DNA of 5,815 nt from Anaerolineae bacterium (GTDB lineage Bacteria; Chloroflexota; Anaerolineae; 4572-78; J111). The notes beneath the pieces are model-generated. The model was not told the DNA's origin, did no database searches, and saw only the letters and a list, made by a program, of their open reading frames with translations. Positions 1 through 5,065 of this stretch are shown here, piece by piece. Positions within the stretch are counted from its first letter, which is position 1. The number at the start of each line of letters is the position of its first letter. Location of the stretch: the NCBI GenBank assembly GCA_020433785.1, contig JAGRCC010000167.1, forward strand, positions 1-5,815. Direction: 5' to 3'. A program made the translations under genes and the position numbers.

Positions 1-94
1 AATCTATCTTTGTAGCCCCTGATGGATGCCCGCTAAAGACATTCGGGAATGACCGGCAATTTACGCAAAAGTTCTGCTTTCAAACTAATCTCAG
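1..94. repeat. Dispersed foldback repeat, copy 1 (right part only)
   Basis: These 94 bases match 5164-5257 in the same orientation with five mismatches and no gaps. The window starts inside the repeat, so its left half is not visible. The five differences are at positions 26, 33, 48, 54 and 63. Three of them (33, 48, 54) destroy pairs that are intact in the other copy: 33 and 48 break the small TGCCCGA/TCGGGCA hairpin, and 54 breaks the terminal inverted repeat. Copy 1 therefore looks like the decayed one. Similarity ends abruptly at base 94/95, which I take as the element's right end. No coding sequence is seen in it. Confidence 0.9.
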
Positions 95-138
95 TATAAT
101 TGCCGATCATGGTCCGCCAAAATGGGAAAGTTATTCAT
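91..138 (-). pseudogene. Possible truncated 5' end of a gene cut by the repeat
   Basis: A minus-strand ATG at 138 is preceded by a purine-rich ribosome binding site (AAGGAAAGGA just upstream) and encodes MNNFPILADHDRQLY before a TGA. The stop lies in the last bases of the foldback repeat, and all the unique codons lie outside it. The reading frame therefore looks like the intact start of a protein whose body was replaced when the repeat inserted or when the junction recombined. The peptide is too short to assign to a family. It may be a chance open frame; the good RBS and the coincidence with the repeat edge are the only support. Confidence 0.25.
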
Positions 139-229
139 TGTTCCTTTCCTTAGCATCAATGACAAAGTAAACGTTGTCGCTCCGCTGGGTTTTGGGCGGG
201 CGGCGGATTTTTTTGAGGCATGACTAATC

Positions 230-597
230 CTTTTGCGAAAGAGGCGGCTTTTTGGCCGCAAAAAAGGAGGGTAAACCGTTTGAGGCCCCTTTTTGGCCGC
301 AAAAAAGGGGGTCAAACGCCAAAAAGCCCCTTTTGGCCGCAAAAAAGGAGGTGCAATCGTCTGAGGTCGCTTTTTTGGGCTAAAAAAGGAGGTGCAATCG
401 TCTGAGGTCGCTTTTTTGCACTAAAAAAGGAGGTGCAACCGTTTGAGGTCGCTTTTTTGCACTAAAAAAGGAGGTCAAACCGGTTAGGGTCCCTTTTTTA
501 CCGCAAAAAAGGAGGTTTCATGCCAAAAGGTGGCTTTTTGGCCGTAAAAAAGGAGGTCAAAATGGTTTGGGTCGTCTTTTTAAAGGCAAAAAGGACA
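230..597. repeat. Tandem array of nine 41-bp hairpin units ending in an SD-like motif
   Basis: The motif AAAAAAGGAGG, or a close variant, ends at 270, 311, 351, 392, 433, 474, 515, 556 and 597. The period is 41 bp with one 40-bp step. Units ending at 392, 433 and 474 are nearly identical (two differences per neighbouring pair), while the outer units are more diverged. Each unit holds an inverted repeat of the form CTTTTTT-(5 nt)-AAAAAAG, or the GC-extended CCTTTTTGGCCGCAAAAAAGG, then GAGG and a roughly 16-nt linker. Because 41 is not a multiple of 3, the array cannot encode a repeated peptide, and open frames across it break. It does not look like CRISPR: linkers are short and similar to each other. 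Function is unknown. It could be an expanded intergenic repeat, a stacked bidirectional terminator or a structured RNA. Confidence 0.92.
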
Positions 598-610
598 GTG
601 GTGGGTGTAG

Positions 611-865
611 GTGGCGCTTGTGGGGATAACGATACCGTCCCTCGATTATAATTCGATCCGGTCGGGTGAAAAGGTGTATTTTAACTTTGGGGCGAACCCG
701 ACGGCTCGGATCGCTGAGGCCGCTGAAACGCTGAAATCGCTGATGTTTCAAGCGAACGTATCGTTAACCGTGGCCTTCTACGCGACGGCCGTACCCCAAA
801 TGTCAGCCGCCCAACGCTCCCACACCAGCGGCGTTCAAGGGCTGGCAGTTTGGGTTGGCCAATAG
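611..865 (+). CDS. Hypothetical protein, 84 aa, possibly a gene remnant
   Basis: An open frame of 84 codons starts with GTG directly after an in-frame TAG at 608. Its codon use looks genuine (many GCC, CTG and ACG codons), and the sequence alternates plausibly between strand-like KVYFNFG, helix-like RIAEAAETLKSLMFQ and strand-like VSLTVAFYATAVP, ending GLAVWVGQ. I see no signal peptide, membrane segment or known motif. No good ribosome binding site precedes the GTG. A different-frame ATG at 562 has a perfect AAGGAGG five bases upstream but reads only 29 codons to a TAA at 649, overlapping this start. One indel near 611-650 would fuse the two, so a frameshifted gene or a C-terminal remnant of a gene invaded by the 41-bp repeats are both possible. 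I do not recognise the family. Confidence 0.38.
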   Translation: MALVGITIPSLDYNSIRSGEKVYFNFGANPTARIAEAAETLKSLMFQANVSLTVAFYATAVPQMSAAQRSHTSGVQGLAVWVGQ

Positions 866-1060
866 TCGCCCTCCCTCTGTCCCCCACCACTGGGGGGAAA
901 TATTGGCTCCTCTCCCTAGCAGGGGGAAGCTGGGCGGGGTTAGAAGGCTCACCGGCCTCGAAAGCCTGGGCCCCTATCCGTCCCTGAAGCCAGCGGCGGG
1001 AGGTGTAGCGAGCCGGCCGCTGGCTGGCCGCAGGGCAGGTGTTCTTCTGCGCCGATACGG
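866..1060. repeat. GC-rich non-coding DNA with several perfect inverted repeats
   Basis: This stretch has no convincing gene. It contains a short hairpin at 881-896 (CCCCCA, loop CCAC, TGGGGG), a second weak one around CTCCCTAGCAGGGGG near 921-936, and a perfect 10-bp inverted repeat AGCCAGCGGC (988-997) / GCCGCTGGCT (1016-1025). Outer arms CCCTG (982-986) and CAGGG (1031-1035) extend the last. It lies just beyond the 3' end of the minus-strand VOC gene, so it could stop that transcript, but no U-run follows. The CCCTCT...AGCAGGGGGAAG part resembles intergenic palindromes I associate with many environmental genomes, from memory only. Confidence 0.45.
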
Positions 1061-1067
1061 CAATTCT

Positions 1068-1505
1068 TTACCCGAGCTCCTCAGCGAGTCCGATGAGCAG
1101 TCCTTCGGGGCCGCGAATGTAGCAGAGCCGATACGAGTTCTCATATTGAACCACGTCGCCGACAAGCTGCGCGCCATGCTGGCCGAGCCTAGTGACCATC
1201 TCGTCAACGTCGTCCACGGCGAACATGACGCGTAGATAGCCCAGCGCGTTCACCGGCGCGTTCCGGTGATCGGCCACAACAGGCGGGCTGAGAAATCGCG
1301 AGAGTTCGAGGCGGCTGTGACCGTCGGGCGTGACCATCATGGCGATCTCGACGCACTGGTCGCCCAGTCCGGTGACGCGCCCCGCCCATTCTCCTTCAAT
1401 CGTGGCTCGCCCTTCGAGCTTCAGGCCAAGCTCGGTGAAAAAAGAGATAGCGGTATCGAGGGATTCGACCACGATGCCGACGTTGTCCATCCGTTTAATA
1501 GCCAT
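1068..1505 (-). CDS. VOC-fold (glyoxalase/bleomycin resistance/dioxygenase-like) protein
   Basis: A complete 145-residue protein with two beta-alpha-beta modules typical of the vicinal oxygen chelate fold: module 1 from MDNVGIVVESLDTAISFF (residues 6-23) to RLELSRF (65-71), and module 2 from GYLRVMFAVDDVDEM (89-103) to YIRGPEGLLIGLAEE (129-143). The length fits a single-domain VOC subunit, which usually works as a dimer in the cytoplasm. The usual metal-ligand positions look substituted: Asn8 where His is common in the first strand, Arg92 where His is common in the second module, and Gly139 where Glu is common in the last strand. Only Glu67 remains of the four. Classical glyoxalase I or dioxygenase activity is therefore doubtful, and the substrate is unknown. 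I chose the ATG at 1505 because AGAGGAA lies five bases upstream. An ATG five codons earlier overlaps this binding site. The gene is GC-rich and has no operon partner. Confidence 0.9.
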   Translation of the reverse strand: MAIKRMDNVGIVVESLDTAISFFTELGLKLEGRATIEGEWAGRVTGLGDQCVEIAMMVTPDGHSRLELSRFLSPPVVADHRNAPVNALGYLRVMFAVDDVDEMVTRLGQHGAQLVGDVVQYENSYRLCYIRGPEGLLIGLAEELG

Positions 1506-1542
1506 AGTATTTCCTCTCATTCTTGACCGGAACTATCCGATA

Positions 1543-1575
1543 TTTGCTATTTATATGGTGTATTATGTCTCCCAA
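1543..1575 (-). promoter_or_regulatory. Candidate promoter of the VOC gene
   Basis: Reading the minus strand, TATAAA (1555-1550) makes a reasonable -10 box, 45 bases before the ATG. The best -35 candidate, CATTGG, sits 16 bases upstream and is weak. The surrounding DNA is AT-rich compared with the gene. Support is by position and the -10 match only. Confidence 0.25.
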
Positions 1576-1620
1576 TGTGCCGCCTTTAGTGTGCAATATC
1601 AAAACCGAGCCTCGCGCAAA

Positions 1621-1664
1621 CCCGCCGCTTGGGCGGTCGGCACAATTGGGTTTGGTAATTTAGG
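1621..1664 (-). terminator. Two hairpins downstream of the MDR gene, possible terminator region
   Basis: On the minus strand, transcription leaving the MDR gene first meets AGGC-TGGTG-GCCT (1664-1652) and then CCGCC-CAAGC-GGCGG (1636-1622). The second is followed by GTTT rather than a long U-run. Either could slow or end the transcript before the VOC gene. An A8 tract (minus strand) at 1701-1694 is not placed to act as a terminator tail for either. Weak evidence. Confidence 0.3.
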
Positions 1665-1731
1665 CCACCAGCCTCAAATAATCTCATTAAGAATTTTTTT
1701 TAACGCCTCCCTGTTGCAAGCCATGTGATTG

Positions 1732-2682
1732 TTAGATTTTTGTATTTACCGTAATTGCTACATTTCCTCGTTTATGGCCCATCTCTACATACTTATGAGC
1801 TTCAACAATTTGGTCGAATTGATAGGTTCTATCAGTTACAGGTTTAATGGCATTCATCTCGATCAATTCTGTAATTCTATTTAGGCGATCTGACTGAAGC
1901 AGCAAAGCGCCATCATCTATAGAAAGATATTTCCCGTTTTTGGTTAGCCTATTCATACAAGCCAACTTGAGTTTTGAACTCCTGTATTTACCAACGGCAT
2001 CAAGGACCAAATCATATGCCCTTAAATCCTTAATCGATTCTTCCTTGGTATAATCAAGGACTTCATCGGCGCCTAATGATTTTACAAACTCAAGATTTAA
2101 CGAGCCACACACCCCTGTGACTTCTGCTCCCAAATATTTTGCATATTGCACGGCCATTGTACCAGAAGTGCTCGACGCGCCATAGATCAATACTTTATTT
2201 TTGCTGGTTAAATTTACCTTTTCAAGTTGTTGAAACGCTAATAAACCCCCATATGCGGCTGATGTAGCCTCTTCAAAACTTATATTCTTTGGCTTTACGG
2301 CCAGACACCCTTGTTTACTGTCTGTTTCTTTCATACATTTATAATCAGCGTATGCCCCCAGAGAAAAACCGGTTAAGCCATAGACTTGATCACCAACTTT
2401 AAAACGCTTTATTTGAGGGCCTGCATATTCAATTTCACCGGAAAAGACTTCTCCAATTATTGATTTCCGAGGCCCTCTTATGCCAATCATCAGTCGCATC
2501 GGAATCATGACCATTACAGGAACCTTCGAGCTTCTGATAAAAATATCGCTATTCGTAACTGAAGTTGCGTATATTTTTATCAACATCTCATCTTCGTTGG
2601 GTTGAGGTTTATGACAATGAATCATTTGCAGTACTTCTGGAGGCCCATATTGTTTACACGAGACAGCTCTCATAATTTCCAT
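1732..2682 (-). CDS. Zinc-independent MDR-family NAD(P)-dependent oxidoreductase (quinone reductase-like)
   Basis: A complete 316-residue medium-chain dehydrogenase/reductase. The N-terminal GroES-like domain carries MRAVSCKQYGPPEVLQ (4-19) and VLIKIYAT-like LIKIYATSVTNSDIFIR (34-50). There is no Cys or His at the catalytic-zinc positions, which points to the zinc-free quinone-oxidoreductase branch (COG0604). The Rossmann domain shows VLIYGASSTSG (164-174), a variant of the usual GASGGVG loop, then AVQYAKYLGAEVTGV (177-191), KSLGADEVLDYT (201-212) and YDLVLDAVGK (223-232), ending with the typical HKRGNVAITV (303-312). Such enzymes reduce quinones, enones or aldehydes with NAD(P)H in the cytoplasm; the substrate cannot be told. 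The ATG at 2682 is preceded by AAAGGAGAG; a start 30 codons upstream would add an atypical Arg-rich tail across a GC-rich segment. The gene is clearly more AT-rich than its neighbours, consistent with transfer. Confidence 0.93.
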   Translation of the reverse strand: MEIMRAVSCKQYGPPEVLQMIHCHKPQPNEDEMLIKIYATSVTNSDIFIRSSKVPVMVMIPMRLMIGIRGPRKSIIGEVFSGEIEYAGPQIKRFKVGDQVYGLTGFSLGAYADYKCMKETDSKQGCLAVKPKNISFEEATSAAYGGLLAFQQLEKVNLTSKNKVLIYGASSTSGTMAVQYAKYLGAEVTGVCGSLNLEFVKSLGADEVLDYTKEESIKDLRAYDLVLDAVGKYRSSKLKLACMNRLTKNGKYLSIDDGALLLQSDRLNRITELIEMNAIKPVTDRTYQFDQIVEAHKYVEMGHKRGNVAITVNTKI

Positions 2683-2984
2683 GTGATTCTCTCCTTTCAT
2701 GTTTGTCCGCCGAAGGCGTGGCCCTAACGCCTGCCGCATAAGCCGTTTGCGGGTGAGCGAAGTTGCTTCCAATTAGCCGAATGATTGTTGCCGGAGTCTA
2801 CTCCAAATATGGATTTTCTTTGCCGTATTACCGCGGCTCAACTGCGCCTTAGCAGGAATTTCTCAATCAGCTGGCAGTCGAGGTTGCTCGCGTACGCTTT
2901 TCAGCGAGGGTATGCGGCGATATAGACGGCCGTGCGTGTGCATCGTTGTTTTTTTTTTAGAGTGATGTATCGAGAGCCTATTCC
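2683..2984. other. Intergenic region between the lipoprotein and MDR genes; no gene seen
   Basis: About 300 bp without a convincing gene on either strand. The part next to the MDR start is GC-rich and contains GTTAGGGC on the minus strand (2728-2721), which looks like one core of a cassette recombination site but has no pairing partner. A 16-base exact match to the conserved 530-loop of 16S rRNA lies at 2823-2838, with no other rRNA similarity around it. A T10 run lies at about 2950-2959, reading as A10 for minus-strand transcripts, so it is not a terminator for the lipoprotein gene. Confidence 0.6.
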
Positions 2985-3335
2985 TCAATCATAGAACTTG
3001 TATGTCAGCTTTATGTTGCCGCCCGTAACGGACGTCGGGGTGTAGTGGATTTCCGCTTGATCGGAATACCAGTCGCCTCTCCAGTAGAAGTCGACGCCGC
3101 TGGAGAGTGTCTCTGTTTTGTATGGTTGATCGTGGTTGAGGATAAGCGTAATCTCAGCATTGCCTTGAATCATTCCAGAGCCAACGACTGAAAGCGTGTG
3201 AATCGGCCCTTGTCCTGGTTCCTTTGTGAGGATGATCGTTTCAGCTTTTGTCACATCAGCGACGTTATGGCTACGAGTACCAGCACATCCCGAAAACAGG
3301 ATGAGAGCCGCAAGACAAGCCATAAGTGTTTTCAT
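2985..3335 (-). CDS. Small predicted lipoprotein, unknown function
   Basis: A complete 116-residue protein beginning MKTLMACLAALILFSGCAG. Lys2, a hydrophobic stretch (4-14) and a lipobox-like FSGC with Cys17 indicate Sec export and lipid attachment by signal peptidase II. Phe at -3 is less usual than Leu. The mature part (about 100 residues) alternates hydrophobic residues as in a beta-sandwich, with IHTLSVVG (45-52), AEITLIL (60-66), a Trp/Tyr-rich segment VDFYWRGDWYSDQAEIHY (81-98) and IKLTYKFYD at the end. I do not recognise a named family; the GDWYSD/AEIHYTP pattern recalls small hypothetical lipoproteins of Proteobacteria, from memory. The ATG at 3335 is preceded by AAAGGA at 3347-3342; a start 30 codons upstream would bury the signal peptide. 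It probably sits at the membrane or outer membrane. Confidence 0.82.
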   Translation of the reverse strand: MKTLMACLAALILFSGCAGTRSHNVADVTKAETIILTKEPGQGPIHTLSVVGSGMIQGNAEITLILNHDQPYKTETLSSGVDFYWRGDWYSDQAEIHYTPTSVTGGNIKLTYKFYD

Positions 3336-3349
3336 AATTGTTCCTTTGC

Positions 3350-3377
3350 CAATGCCCGCATTTGTCGCTGGGCATTG
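3350..3377 (-). promoter_or_regulatory. Leader hairpin just before the lipoprotein ribosome binding site
   Basis: CAATGCCC and GGGCATTG form a perfect 8-bp stem with a 12-nt loop (arms 3350-3357 and 3370-3377). In the minus-strand transcript it ends two bases before the AAAGGA binding site, close enough to influence ribosome access or mRNA stability. If transcription instead began from the TACAAT box at 3379-3374, the hairpin would not be transcribed whole, so its role depends on which promoter is used. Confidence 0.4.
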
Positions 3378-3406
3378 TAACTCACCGGGGTGCATGCCGT
3401 TGCGAA

Positions 3407-3447
3407 AGTGTATCACCATTGACAACGATTCTGGACGTTACGTCCAG
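3407..3447 (-). promoter_or_regulatory. Candidate extended -10 promoter with a 17-bp palindrome over the -35 region
   Basis: On the minus strand TGATACACT (3415-3407) fits an extended -10 element. Directly upstream, CTGGACG-TAA-CGTCCAG is a perfect palindrome (7-bp arms, 3447-3431) that would span about -47 to -31 of this promoter, a classic position for an activator or repressor dimer. No recognisable -35 hexamer is present, which fits regulator dependence. The regulator is not in the window. The promoter call is inference; the palindrome itself is plain in the sequence. Confidence 0.35.
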
Positions 3448-3487
3448 ATAGCGGGTTAACAAGGATTAGATCAACTTGCCCAACCGA

Positions 3488-3610
3488 ATTTGTTAGGACT
3501 TACGCACTTCACCTTCCTTCACGTTCCTGGAAGCTTTATGGGAGGCTAACAAGCGGGTAAATCCAGCTTTCAGGAAGGTTTTACTCCCAACTGCGTAAGT
3601 CCTATTTGTT
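3488..3610. mobile_element. 109-bp MITE with 12-bp terminal inverted repeats and 7-bp target duplication
   Basis: The element occupies 3495-3603. Its ends are AGGACTTACGCA and TGCGTAAGTCCT, perfect inverted repeats of 12 bp. ATTTGTT flanks it on both sides (3488-3494 and 3604-3610), a 7-bp direct repeat expected from transposition; an extra shared A could make it 8 bp. A second inverted repeat lies inside, ACCTTCCT (3511-3518) and AGGAAGGT (3572-3579), so the whole element folds back. It has no coding capacity and would need a transposase supplied elsewhere by an IS with the same ends. I cannot name that IS family from sequence alone. The intact ends and duplication suggest a fairly recent insertion. 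Confidence 0.88.
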
Positions 3611-3611
3611 A

Positions 3612-4084
3612 CATATCAAATCTAATTCTTCCAACATTTCTCACCTATTATCACACAAATTACATCCGTTGACAATACAAATTAAACTAACAAATCCTAT
3701 TTCTTTGCTAGGGAACATCGCCTAGATTTGGCCCCGCGAATAAGAACCATCCGATACGTCTGCTGAACATTGTCGCGGGGTGCTTAAGCCGGAAGATGAA
3801 GCGCGGTCTTTGCTCCCTCATTTCCGTGTGGTATGATTTCATCTTCGGAATGAGATTATGATCTCAACATAGGCTAAGGAATGAGCCTTAATTAACTTAC
3901 CCAATTCTGTCGGGTAATTGGTAATTGGTAATTGGAGACTGGAGAATTACCCGTTACTATTTACCAATAACCTAAACTCAAATGCGGAAGTTATTTAATT
4001 CACGATCGTAAGTCAGACACAAGTCGGATAAATTAATCAATGCTAGCGTAATAATCAAATCAAAGTTTGCGGAGGGCGCTACCC
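3612..4084. other. Long structured intergenic region upstream of the sulfotransferase; no gene seen
   Basis: No convincing open frame on either strand. Instead there is a run of perfect inverted repeats: CCCCGCGA/TCGCGGGG (3732-3739, 3773-3780), GAAGATGAA/TTCATCTTC (3792-3800, 3838-3846), TGAGAT-TATG-ATCTCA (3851-3866), AGGCT/AGCCT (3871-3875, 3884-3888) and CGGGTAATT/AATTACCCG (3911-3919, 3945-3953). A TTGACA occurs at 3669-3674 but no matching -10 box follows at usual spacing. The last 130 bases are AT-rich and must contain the sulfotransferase promoter, although no clear -35/-10 pair stands out. Confidence 0.6.
3911..3953. repeat. TAATTGG simple repeat inside a 9-bp inverted repeat
   Basis: Three perfect copies of the heptamer TAATTGG lie head to tail at 3915-3935, followed by a degenerate fourth (AGACTGG). 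The block is enclosed by CGGGTAATT and AATTACCCG. The left arm can also pair with an upstream TTACCC (3897-3902), so two folds compete for it. Such heptamer stretches expand by slippage, so copy number may vary between strains. Confidence 0.75.
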
Positions 4085-4951
4085 ATGTCAGGATCAACCT
4101 TATATTTAGTACGAACCGATAACGGTGAGCCGATCAAATTGCCATCATTTATCTCGCAAGCGGATATGGATTTGATCGAAAAAGAATTTGTGGTTCAGGA
4201 TGGGGATGTTTTTGTAACCACGTACCCCCGGTCAGGCACAACCTGGACCGAACAGATCGTGCATCTTTTGGTGAATAACGGCGAGCAAGGTGAGCAGCGC
4301 CTGACAGATGCTGTGCCCTGGTTGGAAACGTTACCCCATCGCCCTAACGGCATGGTGGAATTTTTGAAGACGATGCCGCCACGTCGCCTGTTTACGAGTC
4401 ATTTGCCTTACTCGCTGATGCCTCCGCTCAATAACTCAACGGCAAAAGTTGTTTATATTGCCCGTAATCCTAAAGACGTGGCTATCTCAAACTATTTTCA
4501 TGTTCAAAGCAAAGCCAACTATGAAGGCCCCTGGGAGGAATACTTCCAACTTTTTCTGAAGGATGATGTCGGGTTCGGCCCATATTTTGATCATATCCTA
4601 GCCTGGTGGCAAGCCAGCCAACAGAATAAGGCTATCTTGTTCTTGAAATACGAGGATATGATACGTGACCACGCGGGCCATGTCGCGAAGATCGCCTCCT
4701 TTCTGGATATTCAAGCTGACTCGGACTTAATCGATACCGTGGTCAGATTGAGCAGTTTCAAATCCATGACCTCGCAGCAGACCACCAACTTCGACTGGAT
4801 TCCCCAACGAGCTGGTGTCCCGAAACATTTCCGCAAAGGTGAAATCGGTGATTGGCGGAATCATTTCAGTGCTGAACAAAGCCAACAACTGGATGACTTG
4901 TACATGAATAAAATGAGAAATAGTGGTTTACAGTTTGATTTTGAAGGTTGA
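4085..4951 (+). CDS. PAPS-dependent sulfotransferase (Sulfotransfer_1 type)
   Basis: A complete 288-residue cytosolic-type sulfotransferase. It moves a sulfonate group from 3'-phosphoadenosine-5'-phosphosulfate to a hydroxyl or amine of a small molecule. The 5'-phosphosulfate loop is TTYPRSGTTW (45-54), with Arg49 where animal enzymes usually have the catalytic Lys. His106 in TSHLPY matches the catalytic base. The 3'-phosphate site is RNPKDVAISNYFH (127-139) with Arg127 and Ser135, and the C-terminal cofactor loop FRKGEIGDWRNHF (249-261) is intact. Length matches the SULT family (about 290), with no signal peptide. The ATG at 4085 is preceded by GGAGGG eight bases away; a TTG six codons upstream would swallow that site. 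The acceptor cannot be predicted. No sulfate-activation genes (APS kinase, ATP sulfurylase) are near, so PAPS must come from elsewhere in the genome. Confidence 0.95.
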   Translation: MSGSTLYLVRTDNGEPIKLPSFISQADMDLIEKEFVVQDGDVFVTTYPRSGTTWTEQIVHLLVNNGEQGEQRLTDAVPWLETLPHRPNGMVEFLKTMPPRRLFTSHLPYSLMPPLNNSTAKVVYIARNPKDVAISNYFHVQSKANYEGPWEEYFQLFLKDDVGFGPYFDHILAWWQASQQNKAILFLKYEDMIRDHAGHVAKIASFLDIQADSDLIDTVVRLSSFKSMTSQQTTNFDWIPQRAGVPKHFRKGEIGDWRNHFSAEQSQQLDDLYMNKMRNSGLQFDFEG

Positions 4952-5013
4952 GCGGGCCTCTTTCGGCGGAAAAAACACCGGTGGCGTGGGCCAAGTCATT
5001 GTTTTTAAGGGCG

Positions 5014-5041
5014 TTGACACAGCGTCATTCGGGATTATAAT
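5014..5041 (+). promoter_or_regulatory. Near-perfect sigma70-type promoter
   Basis: TTGACA (5014-5019) and TATAAT (5036-5041) are both exact consensus hexamers with a 16-bp spacer. Transcription would start near 5048 and run rightward, straight into the foldback repeat. A second -10-like sequence, the extended TGCTATACT (5076-5084), lies just downstream without a good -35. The nearest gene downstream is the SDR dehydrogenase at 5464, more than 400 bases away. Confidence 0.65.
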
Positions 5042-5065
5042 GAGGCGGAATTTTGGGAGATTGGC

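Noticed and set aside
91..405. Longer open frames on both strands across the repeat array
   Set aside because: They are by-products of repeated A/T runs, Lys/Arg/Phe-rich, and lose frame because the unit is 41 bp.
230..597. CRISPR array
   Set aside because: The variable part between conserved cores is only about 16 bases, the linkers resemble each other, the cores diverge between units, and no cas gene is near.
557..890. Minus-strand frames opposite the 611-865 gene
   Set aside because: Arg/Pro-rich sequence without RBS or motif; the plus-strand frame is the more natural one.
855..1728. Several open frames of 60-130 codons overlapping the VOC gene on both strands
   Set aside because: They are antisense or out-of-frame shadows of a GC-rich gene whose own frame gives a recognisable VOC protein.
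2683..2772. N-terminal 30-residue extension of the MDR protein
   Set aside because: The extension is Arg-rich and unlike the family, and a strong AAAGGAGAG sits right before the internal ATG.
2823..2838. Fragment of a 16S rRNA gene
   Set aside because: Only 16 bases match; neighbouring positions bear no resemblance to the 530-loop surroundings.
3198..3459. Plus-strand frames opposite the lipoprotein gene
   Set aside because: Antisense of a frame with a clear signal peptide and RBS; no motif.
3450..3500. attC site around GGTTAACAAGG...TTTGTTAGGAC
   Set aside because: The TTGTTA end belongs to the MITE target duplication, the spacing is under 45 bases and no inner box pairing exists.
3669..3700. 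TTGACA as a plus-strand promoter
   Set aside because: No -10-like hexamer is present 15-19 bases downstream.
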